Shown here: in pieces, positions 52,341 through 62,033 of the stretch
How positions within the stretch are numbered: the first letter of the stretch is position 1
Layout: the number at the start of each line of letters is the position of its first letter
From: an uncultured Saprospiraceae bacterium
Lineage (GTDB): Bacteria; Bacteroidota; Bacteroidia; Chitinophagales; Saprospiraceae
NCBI GenBank assembly: GCA_938002665.1
Contig: CALLAE010000093.1
Span: 1-64,000, forward strand
DNA length: 64,000 bases
Reading direction: 5' to 3'
Program-made: the position numbers and the translations under genes
The notes under the pieces: generated by a model
Database searches by the model: none
Seen by the model: the letters and a program-made list of their open reading frames with translations, nothing else
Told to the model about the DNA's origin: nothing

Positions 52341-53087
52341 TTAGTCTTGTCCGCCAAAGACCTGACCGAGATAGTATCTATTCAGTGCAGCGATGTTGTC
52401 AGTAGAAATTTCCTTTGGACAATCTACTTCACAAGCGCCTACATTAGAGCATTTTCCAAAGCCCTCCTTGTCCATCACTCTTACCATATTCTTGACTCGT
52501 CGGCCATGCTCTACTTGACCTTGTGGCATTTTTCCGAGGTGATTGATCTTAGCAGAAGTAAATAGCATTGCAGAGCCATTAGGGCAGGCTGCCACACAAG
52601 CACCACAGCCGATGCAAGTTGCTGCATCAAAAGCTTCTGAGGCCAAGTCTTTTTCTATAGGAATAGCATTTCCATCTGGCGCTTGACCAGTATTGACAGA
52701 GATATATCCACCAGCTTGTATTATCGCATCAAAAGAAGAACGATCTACAGCGAGGTCCTTAATCACCGGAAAGGCATTAGCTCTGAATGGCTCTATAGTT
52801 ATAGTATCTCCAGTTTTGAAAGCTCTCATATGCAGCTGGCAAGTCGTTGTGCCGGCTTGGCTGCCATGCGGGCGGCCATTGATGACCATGCTACAAGCAC
52901 CACAGATACCCTCTCTGCAGTCATGCTCAAAAGCGACTGGATCTTCTTTCTTTTCTATCAGCTCTTGATTGAGTACATCCAGCATTTCGAGGAAGGACAT
53001 GTGCTCATCTGCTTCCACCTGATAGTTTTCGAAGTGTCCTTGCGCAGTATTGTTTTTTTGTCTCCAGACTTTTAATGTCAGCTTCAT
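52341..53087 (-). CDS. sdhB: Succinate dehydrogenase/fumarate reductase iron-sulfur subunit
   Basis: 248 residues. The N-terminal ferredoxin domain carries [17 protein letters not shown] (2Fe-2S); the C-terminal domain has [16 protein letters not shown] and [15 protein letters not shown] for the 4Fe-4S and 3Fe-4S centres. It passes electrons from the flavoprotein to the membrane anchor. Last gene of sdhCAB, 38 bases after sdhA, with a terminator behind it. Confidence 0.96.
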   Translation of the reverse strand: MKLTLKVWRQKNNTAQGHFENYQVEADEHMSFLEMLDVLNQELIEKKEDPVAFEHDCREGICGACSMVINGRPHGSQAGTTTCQLHMRAFKTGDTITIEPFRANAFPVIKDLAVDRSSFDAIIQAGGYISVNTGQAPDGNAIPIEKDLASEAFDAATCIGCGACVAACPNGSAMLFTSAKINHLGKMPQGQVEHGRRVKNMVRVMDKEGFGKCSNVGACEVDCPKEISTDNIAALNRYYLGQVFGGQD

Positions 53088-53125
53088 ATTTTCTATTTAG
53101 AATACAGAGATTTCTTTGCTAATAT

Positions 53126-55117
53126 TTATTTATAACTACGTGTTTTTAGTTCCACGTTTTCGAAGGTCAGTTCTTCTTTGTGCAAGACGGGATTATTATC
53201 ATCCCATTCCCATGCGGATACATAGGTATACTCAGCATCGTTCCTTTTGGCTTCCCCATTTTCAGTAGACTCTTCTCTGAAGTGTCCACCACAAGACTCT
53301 CCTCTATCAAGAGCATCTACAGCAAATAGTTCACCTAGTTCTAAAAAGTCTGCAACTCTCGCTGCCTTTTCTAGTTCAGGATTGAACTCATCAGCAGAGC
53401 CAGGAATATAGACATCCTCATAGAACTCTTTTCTGAGTGCTCTTATCAGCTCTCTTCCTTTTTTCAGCCCTTCTGCATTACGCGACATACCGCAGTAATC
53501 CCACATGATCTTACCCAGTCTTCTATGGAAACTTTCTACTGACTGATTACCGCCGATAGCTAACAACTGGTCAAGTCTATTCTTGACACGTTGTTCTGCG
53601 TCATGGAACTCTGGTGAGTCATTACTTATCTTAGGTGTACGGATTTCGTTAGCTAAGAAAGTTCCTATCGTATAAGGGATAACAAAGTAGCCATCTGCGA
53701 GACCTTGCATCAGTGCAGAAGCACCGAGTCTATTTGCTCCATGATCAGAGAAGTTCGCTTCTCCCAGCGCAAAGAGACCTGGTACATTAGTCTGTAAATT
53801 ATAATCTACCCACAGACCGCCCATAGTGTAGTGTACGGCAGGGTATATTTTCATTGCCGTCTTGTAGGGGTTTTCTCCGGTGATTTTTTCATACATCTGA
53901 AATAGATTGCCATACTTAGACTTGACGACGGCCTCTCCTAGTTCTCTTATTTTTTCAGAACTAGGGTTGTGTATACCTGCTGCAAAGGCTTCTGACTTAC
54001 CATACCGTTCTATAGCTGCAGCAAAATCAAGATAGACACCTAGACCAGTTTTCACGACCCCTTTACCTTCATCGGAGGCCACCTTAGCTGCTCTGGAAGC
54101 GACATCTCTAGGCACCAAGTTTCCGAAGGCAGGATATCTTCTTTCTAAGTAGTAGTCTCTATCTTCTTCTGGGAGGTCCTCCGCTCTCTTTTCACCTCTC
54201 TGTATAGCCTGGGCATCTTCTACCGTCTTAGGGACCCATACACGTCCATCGTTTCTGAGAGACTCTGACATAAGAGTCAGTTTAGACTGATATTCTCCTG
54301 AGACAGGAATGCATGTCGGGTGGATCTGTGTATAGCATGGGTTAGCAAATAGAGCGCCTTCTTTTACAGATCTCCATGCGGCACTTACATTAGAGCCCAT
54401 GGCATTAGTTGAGAGATAGAATACATTTCCGTATCCACCTGTAGCCAATACCACAGAGTGAGCGGCATGTCTATCTAGTTTTCCGGTAAGTAAGTTTCTC
54501 GTGATGATGCCTCTTGCTTTACCATCTACTTTGACGAGGTCTAGCATCTCGTGACGATTGTACATCTTCACCTGACCTTTAGCAATCTGACGTGAGAGTG
54601 CCGAGTAAGCACCTAATAATAATTGCTGGCCTGTCTGACCTCTAGCATAGAAGGTCCTAGACACCTGCACACCACCGAAAGATCTGTTAGCCAATAGGCC
54701 ACCATACTCTCTTGCAAAGGGGACACCTTGTGCCACAGCCTGATCTATAATTTCTGTACTACATTCCGCAAGACGATACACATTGGCTTCTCTGGATCTG
54801 TAGTCACCACCTTTGATAGTATCATAGAATAATCTGTAGATACTGTCACCGTCGTTTTGGTAATTCTTGGCAGCATTGATACCACCTTGCGCGGCGATAC
54901 TATGCGCTCTTCTAGGACTATCGTGGAAGGTGAAACATTTGACATTGTAGCCGAGCTCACCCAGTGTCGCAGCAGCAGCGGCACCAGCCAGCCCTGTTCC
55001 GACCACTATAACATCTAGTCTTCGCTTATTGTTAGGGGCAACGAGATTCATAGAACCTCTATATTTTTTCCACTTTTCTGCTAACTCTCCTTCTGGTACG
55101 TTGGCTTCTAGTTTCAT
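53126..55117 (-). CDS. sdhA: Succinate dehydrogenase/fumarate reductase flavoprotein subunit
   Basis: 663 residues. FAD-binding start [19 protein letters not shown], the covalent-FAD His in [14 protein letters not shown], and the dicarboxylate-site motifs [12 protein letters not shown] and [16 protein letters not shown]. It oxidises succinate or reduces fumarate. Bacteroidota have this longer form of the protein. Second gene of the operon, 59 bases after sdhC. Confidence 0.97.
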   Translation of the reverse strand: MKLEANVPEGELAEKWKKYRGSMNLVAPNNKRRLDVIVVGTGLAGAAAAATLGELGYNVKCFTFHDSPRRAHSIAAQGGINAAKNYQNDGDSIYRLFYDTIKGGDYRSREANVYRLAECSTEIIDQAVAQGVPFAREYGGLLANRSFGGVQVSRTFYARGQTGQQLLLGAYSALSRQIAKGQVKMYNRHEMLDLVKVDGKARGIITRNLLTGKLDRHAAHSVVLATGGYGNVFYLSTNAMGSNVSAAWRSVKEGALFANPCYTQIHPTCIPVSGEYQSKLTLMSESLRNDGRVWVPKTVEDAQAIQRGEKRAEDLPEEDRDYYLERRYPAFGNLVPRDVASRAAKVASDEGKGVVKTGLGVYLDFAAAIERYGKSEAFAAGIHNPSSEKIRELGEAVVKSKYGNLFQMYEKITGENPYKTAMKIYPAVHYTMGGLWVDYNLQTNVPGLFALGEANFSDHGANRLGASALMQGLADGYFVIPYTIGTFLANEIRTPKISNDSPEFHDAEQRVKNRLDQLLAIGGNQSVESFHRRLGKIMWDYCGMSRNAEGLKKGRELIRALRKEFYEDVYIPGSADEFNPELEKAARVADFLELGELFAVDALDRGESCGGHFREESTENGEAKRNDAEYTYVSAWEWDDNNPVLHKEELTFENVELKTRSYK

Positions 55118-55176
55118 AAGTTTTATTTTTTATAGTGAGGCTTGATTAAGCCTGTTTAACAATGTTGGATTTGGAA

Positions 55177-55869
55177 TTAATAATTAGCTGCTTCTTTTAT
55201 GAGTACCCATAGCGGAATCAAAGCATAAAGAGCAGGGATGGCAACGGAGAATCCTATGCCCATAAGTTTAATCAGAGGCGTATATTTTTTGTGTCTCAAT
55301 CCTAAAGTAGTAAAGGCACTTTGAAAACCATGTAATAAATGCAGTGATAGTGCAACTAAACCTATCAGATAAATAATCACTATCCAGACCTGTGAGAAGG
55401 AGGTGTATACTGCAGTGTATAGGTCCTTCATAACGACACCATCATAAGTCACCATTGGCATCTGATCTGTAAACTTCATCTTATACCAAAAGTCACCCAT
55501 GTGTACACATAGGAAGAATAAAATCAAGAGTCCGAGTAAGCCCATGTTCTTAGACATCCAAGAACCGTTTTCATAGGTACTCACCGCATACTTTGATCCT
55601 TTAGCTTTTTTGTTTCCGAGGACAATTAGTATACCTTGGACTGTATGTAAAAGAATACCAGTATATAGTCCTATAGCCAAAAATTTGACGATAGGATTAG
55701 TGGTCATAAACTTAGCGTAGATGTTAAACTTAACACCGCCATCAGGAATCAACAATTGTAGATTACCAAGTAAATGAACGACAAGAAAGGAAATAAGGAA
55801 TAGCCCAGTAAGACTCATGACGAGTTTCTTACCGATACTAGAAGTTAGAAAATCTATTAACCAACGCAT
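55177..55869 (-). CDS. sdhC: Succinate dehydrogenase cytochrome b subunit (diheme type B)
   Basis: 230 residues from the ATG at 55869; an ATG at 55911 would put 14 extra residues across the promoter box. Five membrane spans with His ligands (LVVHLLGNLQL, ILLHTVQGILI, CVHMGDFWYK, LHLLHGFQSAF), the pattern of the single-subunit diheme anchor. It links to menaquinone. First gene of sdhCAB. A Bacteroidota -7 box lies just upstream. Confidence 0.94.
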   Translation of the reverse strand: MRWLIDFLTSSIGKKLVMSLTGLFLISFLVVHLLGNLQLLIPDGGVKFNIYAKFMTTNPIVKFLAIGLYTGILLHTVQGILIVLGNKKAKGSKYAVSTYENGSWMSKNMGLLGLLILFFLCVHMGDFWYKMKFTDQMPMVTYDGVVMKDLYTAVYTSFSQVWIVIIYLIGLVALSLHLLHGFQSAFTTLGLRHKKYTPLIKLMGIGFSVAIPALYALIPLWVLIKEAANY

Positions 55870-55890
55870 TGAGGATTGTTTTGCTTTGTC

Positions 55891-55898
55891 CAAAAATA
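55891..55898 (-). promoter_or_regulatory. -7 promoter box of sdhCAB
   Basis: On the minus strand TATTTTTG fits TAnnTTTG exactly, 21 bases upstream of the sdhC ATG. No clear -33 TTG. Confidence 0.45.
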
Positions 55899-55999
55899 CG
55901 GATTGGAACAAAAGGATAGGGTAATATTCTTATTTAGATTTAATCTAGATTTTATTGCAGCCAACTCCAAATAAGCCTAAACGTCTCTTTTACAGCATG

Positions 56000-56287
56000 T
56001 TAAGAAAAGATTCCCACTGCAAGTTCTGCCCAAATCAGAACAAATACGACAATAGGCAAAAGCAGCCACAGCTTGTTTAGCTGGGTATTATAGGAGATAA
56101 GGTCTAAAAAGAAGCCCAGTAGAAAAAGCAATAAACCGGCTAGGATAAAATCACCTAGGGACCATCGTATTTCAGACGTAAATTGCTGAGCAACAAAAGG
56201 AATGACTAAAAGGCAACAGAGCCCTATAATTACATAGGTAAATCTGGAGTGGGGATAACTAAGTCGATGTCTTGACATAGCGGACAT
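56000..56287 (-). CDS. Small membrane protein, 95 residues
   Basis: Three hydrophobic segments (about 18-34, 43-63, 75-92) with short polar joins; N-terminus basic. No family recognised. The annotated ATG at 56287 lies 29 bases inside the upstream gene; an ATG at 56278 would reduce that overlap to 20. The two genes are certainly coupled. Confidence 0.7.
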   Translation of the reverse strand: MSAMSRHRLSYPHSRFTYVIIGLCCLLVIPFVAQQFTSEIRWSLGDFILAGLLLFLLGFFLDLISYNTQLNKLWLLLPIVVFVLIWAELAVGIFS

Positions 56288-56609
56288 GCCGATTCTTGAC
56301 CAGATACATAGAAAAGGAATGCGTATTATCCTGGTCTAGGAAATTAAGAAAGGATAGATACAAGGGTCTGTGTAACTTTTCTTTGAGTGCCTCAAGGGCA
56401 ACATATAACTCTTCTAGGTCGAAATTTATAAGCTGTCTTTTGACAAAATAAATAGTAGGCGTTACATATTCTCCTTGCAGCAATTGGGCCTCGAACTGTT
56501 TAAACAAAGATTTTTGATCCTTATACAATAGGGTGATGGCCTTAGAAAGATCTCTCACAGACAGATCGATTAGCTTTTCATTATTTAGTGTATGGTTTCT
56601 TATTTCCAT
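56259..56609 (-). CDS. Hypothetical cytosolic protein, 116 residues
   Basis: A short, mostly helical protein without signal peptide or membrane span; it begins MEIRNHTLNNEKLIDLSVRDLSKAIT and holds a well-defined pattern of Leu and aromatic residues. No family recognised. Overlaps the next gene (56000-56287) by up to 29 bases on the same strand, which suggests a conserved pair. Confidence 0.65.
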   Translation of the reverse strand: MEIRNHTLNNEKLIDLSVRDLSKAITLLYKDQKSLFKQFEAQLLQGEYVTPTIYFVKRQLINFDLEELYVALEALKEKLHRPLYLSFLNFLDQDNTHSFSMYLVKNRHVRYVKTST

Positions 56610-56699
56610 TAAGAGTGATATTGGAATCTAAAATTATAAATGAGCGACTTTATTTACATCCTTAGAAGACGAAAATTCGCATCTAAATGATTAATAGAA

Positions 56700-56707
56700 T
56701 ATCTTTG
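56700..56707 (+). promoter_or_regulatory. -7 promoter box of the gene before rnr
   Basis: TATCTTTG fits TAnnTTTG exactly and ends 8 bases before the ATG at 56716, the same layout as at 7497-7513. Confidence 0.5.
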
Positions 56708-56715
56708 TAGCAAAT

Positions 56716-57225
56716 ATGAATAAAAAATTACCTCTTCACATAGAGGCTCTACTTGAACATTTCCCGATTATCCAGCCCCCCATAACCCTCTCAGAAGAAA
56801 TTGCTTACAAGTTTAGTGCTCAAAATAAGCCCCTACCGCAGGAGCTAATTGCTGAAACCCTCGCCAACTGGACTCAGTTAGATGAGTATTCTGAACTGAT
56901 TCCTTGTTGTCAACTAGAGTTAGAGGAAGAGTTTTATGCCATCATATACTGGAAAGGCTCACTGCTTAGTTACGAGTACATCTTAGCGACAATGGATAGG
57001 GATGGAATTCTTATTTCTAGAAAAGTAATCGCAGGAACCCTCAGCAATGGGCAGACAGTAAAATCTTCTGTAGCGACCATAGATGAAGACAACTGCGTCT
57101 ATACCATGGTAGGAGAAATAAAAGCTGATGCTAAAAACTATAGTCCTACTAATAGCACAGCGTACAAATTTGAAATATTACCAGATGGTAATATCCACGC
57201 TTCGAAAGAAGACACAACCTTTTAA
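56716..57225 (+). CDS. Hypothetical protein before rnr, 169 residues
   Basis: No signal peptide or membrane segment. Residues about 70-160 look like an all-beta domain (CQLELEEEFYAIIYWKGSLLSYEYILATMDRDGILISRKVIAGT). It sits 6 bases before rnr and is almost certainly co-transcribed. A role in RNA decay is only guilt by association; I do not recognise a family. Confidence 0.75.
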   Translation: MNKKLPLHIEALLEHFPIIQPPITLSEEIAYKFSAQNKPLPQELIAETLANWTQLDEYSELIPCCQLELEEEFYAIIYWKGSLLSYEYILATMDRDGILISRKVIAGTLSNGQTVKSSVATIDEDNCVYTMVGEIKADAKNYSPTNSTAYKFEILPDGNIHASKEDTTF

Positions 57226-57231
57226 ATAATT

Positions 57232-59412
57232 ATGTCAAAAGACAGAAGAAAGAAAAAAGTGAAGAATGAGAACCTGAGAGCGATTGTTCTCAAGTGCTTT
57301 TTAAAGAACCCCAAGAAAAGATTAAACGCAGGCACCCTTATAAAGAAAATGAAACTGAAAGGTAACCGTGATAGCGTACATGCCACCATGCTGTCGCTAA
57401 TGAATGAGGATGTGCTGAAACGCGTCAGTGATAATAAATTTGTCCTTAACAGAAAACATAAAGTCTCTAAGTCTGGCACAAAGACTGCAGCTAAATCTCC
57501 AGGCAAAGGCAAGCTCAGCTATACAGGAATAGTAGAAACCATAAAAAGTGGTGCAGCATATATTATCATAGATAGTATGGAGGATGATGTCTACGTTGCA
57601 AGTAGAAATCTGAATGGTGCTTTCAATGGTGACGAAGTAGAAGTCAGCGTGGTCTTTAATAAAGGCCGTAAGCCTGAGGGTAAAATCAAAAAGATCCTTA
57701 AGCGTAATACGCCTCAGCTGATGGGAGTGATAACAGAGGAAAAAAAGAAATACTGCTTTGTAACACCTGCCTCAAGAAAAATCCGAGCTGTTGTAAAGGT
57801 GGCGAAAGAAGACCTTAATGGCGCAAAGAAAGGAAATAAAGTTCTTATAGATATTATCCACTATCCAGAAGCGCCAGAACAGCCGTTATGGGGAAGGGTC
57901 AAAAAAGTGTTTAAAGGGATAGATGATCATAACTTTACTATGGAGAGTATCCTAGTAGAAAATGGTTTCAACTCTGAACACAAGCCTAAGTGTATGAAAG
58001 AGGCTGCTGCCTTTCCAGAAGAGATCAGCGCAGATGAAATTGCTAAGCGACGAGACTTCAGAGACATTCTGACTTTCACAATAGATCCAGATACCGCACA
58101 GGATTTTGATGATGCCATCTCCTATGAAGTACTAGAGAATGGTAATATAGAAGTCGGTGTACACATTGCTGATGTCACCCATTTTCTCCAGCCAGATACT
58201 GCGTTAGATAAAGAGGCGTTTGAGAGATCTACTTCTGTGTATCTAGTGGATAGATGTATTCCGATGTTACCAGAAAGATTATCCAATAATCTCTGCAGTC
58301 TCAAGCCTGATGTAGATAGACTAGTGTTCTCTGCGGTCTTCACTTTTGATCAGAAGTACAAGTTGAAATCAGAATGGTTTGGCAAAGGCATTATACATTC
58401 CGATAGAAGATTCACCTATGATGAAGGGCAAGAATCACTAGATGATAAAAAAGGACTCTTCCACGAAGAGCTTACAGTCATCAATAAAATCGCTTACAAA
58501 CTCAGAAAGAAAAAATTCAAAGAAGGTGCCATCAACTTTGATTCTGAGGAAGTGAAATTTAAGCTGGACAAAAAGAATAAGCCTGTCGGTGTTTTTGTAA
58601 AAAAACGAAAAGATGTTCACTTACTCATAGAAGACTTCATGCTATTGGCGAATAAACGGGTGGCAAGATATATTGCACTAAAGGAAGAAACACAGATTCC
58701 TTTTGTATACAGAATACACGATCTGCCAGACATGGATAGGGTGGCTAACTTAGCAGTATTCATGAAAGAGTTTGGTATCGATATGAATTTCTCTTCACCA
58801 GAGCAGGTGTCAGCCTCGTTCAATGAGCTGGCAGAAAAAGCAAAAACCAATGACACCTATAAGCTCATGATGGGATTGGCCATAAGAACAATGTCTAAGG
58901 CGGTGTACTCTACAGATAATATTGGGCACTATGGTTTACGTTTTGAGCATTACTCACACTTCACGTCGCCGATTAGGAGATACTCAGATGTGCTGACACA
59001 TAGGATTCTAGAAAAGAACCTCAGCAAAAAAACGCATCGAGTAGACAAGCTCAAGCTAGAAGCCAAGTGTCTGCATATTTCTAAGCAAGAGCGGAAAGCT
59101 ATGGAAGCAGAGAGAGACTCTATTAAGTATAAGCAGGTAGAATATATTTCGGACCACGTGGGAGAGGAGTTTGATGGGATCATAGCAGGTATGATAGAGC
59201 GCGGTGTCTTTGTAGAATTGTCGGCAAGTAAGGCTGAAGGGATGATTCCTTTTGATAATTTTATTGAGAAGTATTCTGTTGTGGATGGCAGATACAAGGC
59301 GGTTTCCAGAGATGGCAAGAAAACGATAAAGATGGGCGACAAGATACGCGTGAAGGTTCTATCTACAGATCTTGCAAATAGGCAAATAGAGTTGGAGGTG
59401 GTGTATGAGTAG
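57232..59412 (+). CDS. rnr: Ribonuclease R
   Basis: 726 residues, 3'-to-5' exoribonuclease. An N-terminal winged-helix-like segment (about 1-75), cold-shock domains (about 90-240), the catalytic RNB domain (about 265-600) with FTIDPDTAQDFDDAIS, where the Asp residues bind Mg2+, the HYGLRFEHYSHFTSPIRRYSDVLTHR block, and a C-terminal S1 domain (about 640-722: FDGIIAGMIERGVFVELSASKAEGMI). It degrades structured RNA. It follows the 169-residue protein gene by 6 bases. Confidence 0.95.
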   Translation: MSKDRRKKKVKNENLRAIVLKCFLKNPKKRLNAGTLIKKMKLKGNRDSVHATMLSLMNEDVLKRVSDNKFVLNRKHKVSKSGTKTAAKSPGKGKLSYTGIVETIKSGAAYIIIDSMEDDVYVASRNLNGAFNGDEVEVSVVFNKGRKPEGKIKKILKRNTPQLMGVITEEKKKYCFVTPASRKIRAVVKVAKEDLNGAKKGNKVLIDIIHYPEAPEQPLWGRVKKVFKGIDDHNFTMESILVENGFNSEHKPKCMKEAAAFPEEISADEIAKRRDFRDILTFTIDPDTAQDFDDAISYEVLENGNIEVGVHIADVTHFLQPDTALDKEAFERSTSVYLVDRCIPMLPERLSNNLCSLKPDVDRLVFSAVFTFDQKYKLKSEWFGKGIIHSDRRFTYDEGQESLDDKKGLFHEELTVINKIAYKLRKKKFKEGAINFDSEEVKFKLDKKNKPVGVFVKKRKDVHLLIEDFMLLANKRVARYIALKEETQIPFVYRIHDLPDMDRVANLAVFMKEFGIDMNFSSPEQVSASFNELAEKAKTNDTYKLMMGLAIRTMSKAVYSTDNIGHYGLRFEHYSHFTSPIRRYSDVLTHRILEKNLSKKTHRVDKLKLEAKCLHISKQERKAMEAERDSIKYKQVEYISDHVGEEFDGIIAGMIERGVFVELSASKAEGMIPFDNFIEKYSVVDGRYKAVSRDGKKTIKMGDKIRVKVLSTDLANRQIELEVVYE

Positions 59413-59415
59413 GGG

Positions 59416-60096
59416 ATGATATTATTATCTTTGGTTATGAATCCAAAGGAAATAGTATTCTTAACTGTCACCATCCTCACCTTGGTTATCTTTTGTTATT
59501 GGATGTATCGTTCTTATTATAAGACTCATGATTCCTTCCACGAGATGACGGATAAGGAAATATTTGAGTTTATAGGAAAGCAACCAGATGGACTAGTCAG
59601 TGTAGAGCTCCTCACTAATAACTCAGTCCTTACAAAGTCAGCAGCAAGAACAAGATTAAGTAGCCTCGCCATGAAAGGCTTGCTAGCCACTAACCACACT
59701 AAATCCTTCAAGACTTATTACTCCCTAAAAGAAAGAATAAAGGGAGCGCCTTACCCCTCGCTTTCCAGCCATCCTTTTCTTTCTCTAGGTCATCTCATGA
59801 TTCTTTTTAAACATTTTGATTACAAGCTGTCCGTACAACACATCTGTCTGGTGACCAATCTCCCTGTCACTGTCATCATGAAAGAGATGAAGTATTTTGA
59901 AAAGGAAAAAGTCGTGGAAGGGATTTCTCAGAATATAGGGCAGGATGATGGAATGGGGAGTGCTCCCACCAGATCCTTCTACATCTTAAAAGAACCATAC
60001 AGAAACAACCCTGATGCCTATCTAGAAAAGGAAGAGAAATTTAATCTAGACTTAGAGAAGATGTATCAGGAAATAGAGACCAAGCGCAAGGCGTAG
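59416..60096 (+). CDS. Membrane-anchored winged-helix-like protein
   Basis: 226 residues; MNPKEIV at 59437 is an alternative start 7 codons on. One membrane span (about 10-30) is followed by a soluble part with helix-turn-helix-like rhythm (VELLTNNSVLTKSAARTRLSSLAMKGLL, then TNLPVTVIMKEMKYFEKEKVVEGI). It starts three bases after rnr and so belongs to that operon. Winged-helix membrane proteins can be regulators; this one is unnamed. Confidence 0.75.
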   Translation: MILLSLVMNPKEIVFLTVTILTLVIFCYWMYRSYYKTHDSFHEMTDKEIFEFIGKQPDGLVSVELLTNNSVLTKSAARTRLSSLAMKGLLATNHTKSFKTYYSLKERIKGAPYPSLSSHPFLSLGHLMILFKHFDYKLSVQHICLVTNLPVTVIMKEMKYFEKEKVVEGISQNIGQDDGMGSAPTRSFYILKEPYRNNPDAYLEKEEKFNLDLEKMYQEIETKRKA

Positions 60097-60157
60097 TTTT
60101 ATTGCGTTTTGCATTTTGAACTTAACTCATTAGCTTGCAAGTACAAACTAAACTTGT

Positions 60158-61561
60158 ATGCTACCCTTAGCTATCTCTCCTATCTTCACTAATGATGCCA
60201 TCACACTAGGTATCCTTATTACTGTTCTCGCGCTCATCTTTCATACAGAACACCTCAAGACACCATTCTGGTCTAAGTTCTACAAATTTGTACCCGGACT
60301 GTTATTGGCCTATTTTATTCCTGCTTTGCTCAATTGGCCATTGGGAATTATCTCCCCGCATTGGTATACAGATGGGTTGACGGAGGTGCTGAGTAAGTAT
60401 AGTTTGACCTTACCTTCAGGTCTGAGTTATGATGGCATCACAGATTTTTTAAGCACTAATAATGTTCCTGCAGCTGAGTACAAAGCAGTACAGGGTCATT
60501 CCAATTTATACTATGTTGCTTCTAGGTTTCTTCTTCCTGCCAGTCTCATCTTCTTTTGTTTGGGGATAGATTTTGCTGGTATAAAAAGGCTAGGCCCTAA
60601 AGCTATCATTATGTTCCTTACGGCGACGCTGGGAATCATCATCGGTGGACCTATAGCGCTACTTGTGATTTCTTATCTAGCACCTAATGTTGTGGGGGGC
60701 AACCCCGAAGAAGTTTGGAGAGGACTCTCCACGGTAGCAGGTAGTTGGATAGGTGGCGGTGCCAATCAGACGGCCATGAAAGAAATCTACGAAGTAAAGG
60801 ACAATCTCTTCGGGACGATGATAGTCGTGGATGTGGTCGTAGCAAATATCTGGATGGGCTTCTTACTATATGGTGCGAATATCTCAGACAAAGTGGATGG
60901 CTGGCTAAAGGCAGACAACTCTGCCATCGAAGATCTTAAGACCCGAGTAGCGACTTATAGAGCGAGCATCGCAGAAATGCCGACGACCAGAACTTTGTTT
61001 ATGTTGATGGCCTTAGGCTTTGGAGGTGTGGCGTTGTCTCACTGGGGTGCGGATGTGCTCACTCCGTTTATGAAAGGATTCAAAGAGACTCTGAATAGTC
61101 TGAAATTGGATTCTCTTATGTCGCATTTCTTTTGGCTAATAGTTATATCTACCACTTTCGGAATGCTGTTGTCACTTACTAAATTCAGAAAATTAGAAGG
61201 CGTAGGGGCTTCGCGCTGGGGCTCTATTTTTATCTATATCCTAGTAGCTACCATTGGCATGAAGATGAACCTGGGAGAAGTATTTAAAAACTTGGGACTC
61301 TTTGCTATTGGTATAGTGTGGATGCTGGTGCACGTTACCTTACTTTTAGTAGTAGCTAAGGCGATAAAAGCGCCCTTCTTTTTTGTAGCGGTAGGTAGCC
61401 AAGCCAATGTGGGTGGTGCAGCTTCTGCGCCCGTTGTAGCGTCTGCCTTTAGTACTTCGCTAGCACCAGTAGGGGTTCTGATGGCCGTTCTCGGCTATGC
61501 GCTGGGTACTTATGGAGCGATTATCTGTGCGACGCTGATGCAAGTGGTGAGTGGAGGCTGA
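60158..61561 (+). CDS. DUF819 family membrane transporter
   Basis: 467 residues, about 10-12 membrane spans, with GSWIGGGANQTAMKEIYEV and VGSQANVGGAASAPVVASAF as conserved Gly/Asn-rich blocks of the two pseudo-repeats. The DUF819 (YjcL-like) family is membrane-bound and resembles ion/solute carriers; the substrate is unknown. A small membrane protein follows 43 bases later. Confidence 0.9.
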   Translation: MLPLAISPIFTNDAITLGILITVLALIFHTEHLKTPFWSKFYKFVPGLLLAYFIPALLNWPLGIISPHWYTDGLTEVLSKYSLTLPSGLSYDGITDFLSTNNVPAAEYKAVQGHSNLYYVASRFLLPASLIFFCLGIDFAGIKRLGPKAIIMFLTATLGIIIGGPIALLVISYLAPNVVGGNPEEVWRGLSTVAGSWIGGGANQTAMKEIYEVKDNLFGTMIVVDVVVANIWMGFLLYGANISDKVDGWLKADNSAIEDLKTRVATYRASIAEMPTTRTLFMLMALGFGGVALSHWGADVLTPFMKGFKETLNSLKLDSLMSHFFWLIVISTTFGMLLSLTKFRKLEGVGASRWGSIFIYILVATIGMKMNLGEVFKNLGLFAIGIVWMLVHVTLLLVVAKAIKAPFFFVAVGSQANVGGAASAPVVASAFSTSLAPVGVLMAVLGYALGTYGAIICATLMQVVSGG

Positions 61562-61604
61562 TGCATTACCATGGAAAAATAATTGATAACCAATAACTAA
61601 TAAA

Positions 61605-62033
61605 ATGACAAACAATACCAAAATTCCAATCTGGTTCTGGATAATAGCATTGGTCGCTGTGCTCTGGAACTTAATGGGCCTATCTGCTTTTTATTCTGAC
61701 ATGACTATAACACCTGAGCGCTTAGCAGCGATGACTGAGGGACAAAGAGGCCTCTATGAAACACAACCGCTATGGGCTAAAATTGCTTTTGGTGGGGCAG
61801 TGATTCTAGGATTTTTAGGTAGCCTGGGTTTACTACTTAGGAAGCCTTGGACGAAAACAGTGCTGACACTTTCATTAGCTTTTGTTTTAGCACAGATGGC
61901 GCATAGTTTTATGACAGATGCATATGCGATAATGGGTAGTGGCTCTCTAGTAATGGGTATTGTGGTCTTGGTCTTTGCTTTATTTCTGGTGTGGTTTGCA
62001 GGCTTTGCGAGAGCGAAAGGCCTTATGCCATAG
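61605..62033 (+). CDS. Small four-span membrane protein, 142 residues
   Basis: Four hydrophobic segments (about 9-28, 57-76, 85-104, 114-134) and a short amphipathic stretch (TITPERLAAMTEGQRGLYETQPLWAKIAF) after the first. It resembles unnamed Bacteroidota and proteobacterial proteins of the sugar-transporter-like/DoxX-type architecture. Probably co-transcribed with the DUF819 gene. Its stop overlaps the converging methyltransferase gene by 11 bases. Confidence 0.78.
   Translation: MTNNTKIPIWFWIIALVAVLWNLMGLSAFYSDMTITPERLAAMTEGQRGLYETQPLWAKIAFGGAVILGFLGSLGLLLRKPWTKTVLTLSLAFVLAQMAHSFMTDAYAIMGSGSLVMGIVVLVFALFLVWFAGFARAKGLMP

Noticed and set aside
53149-53161. Half of a parS-like word (GTTCCACGT) inside sdhA
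   Set aside because: The second half does not form the palindrome, so it is probably chance.
58950-59480. 176-codon minus-strand frame opposite rnr
   Set aside because: Antisense shadow of the RNase R gene.
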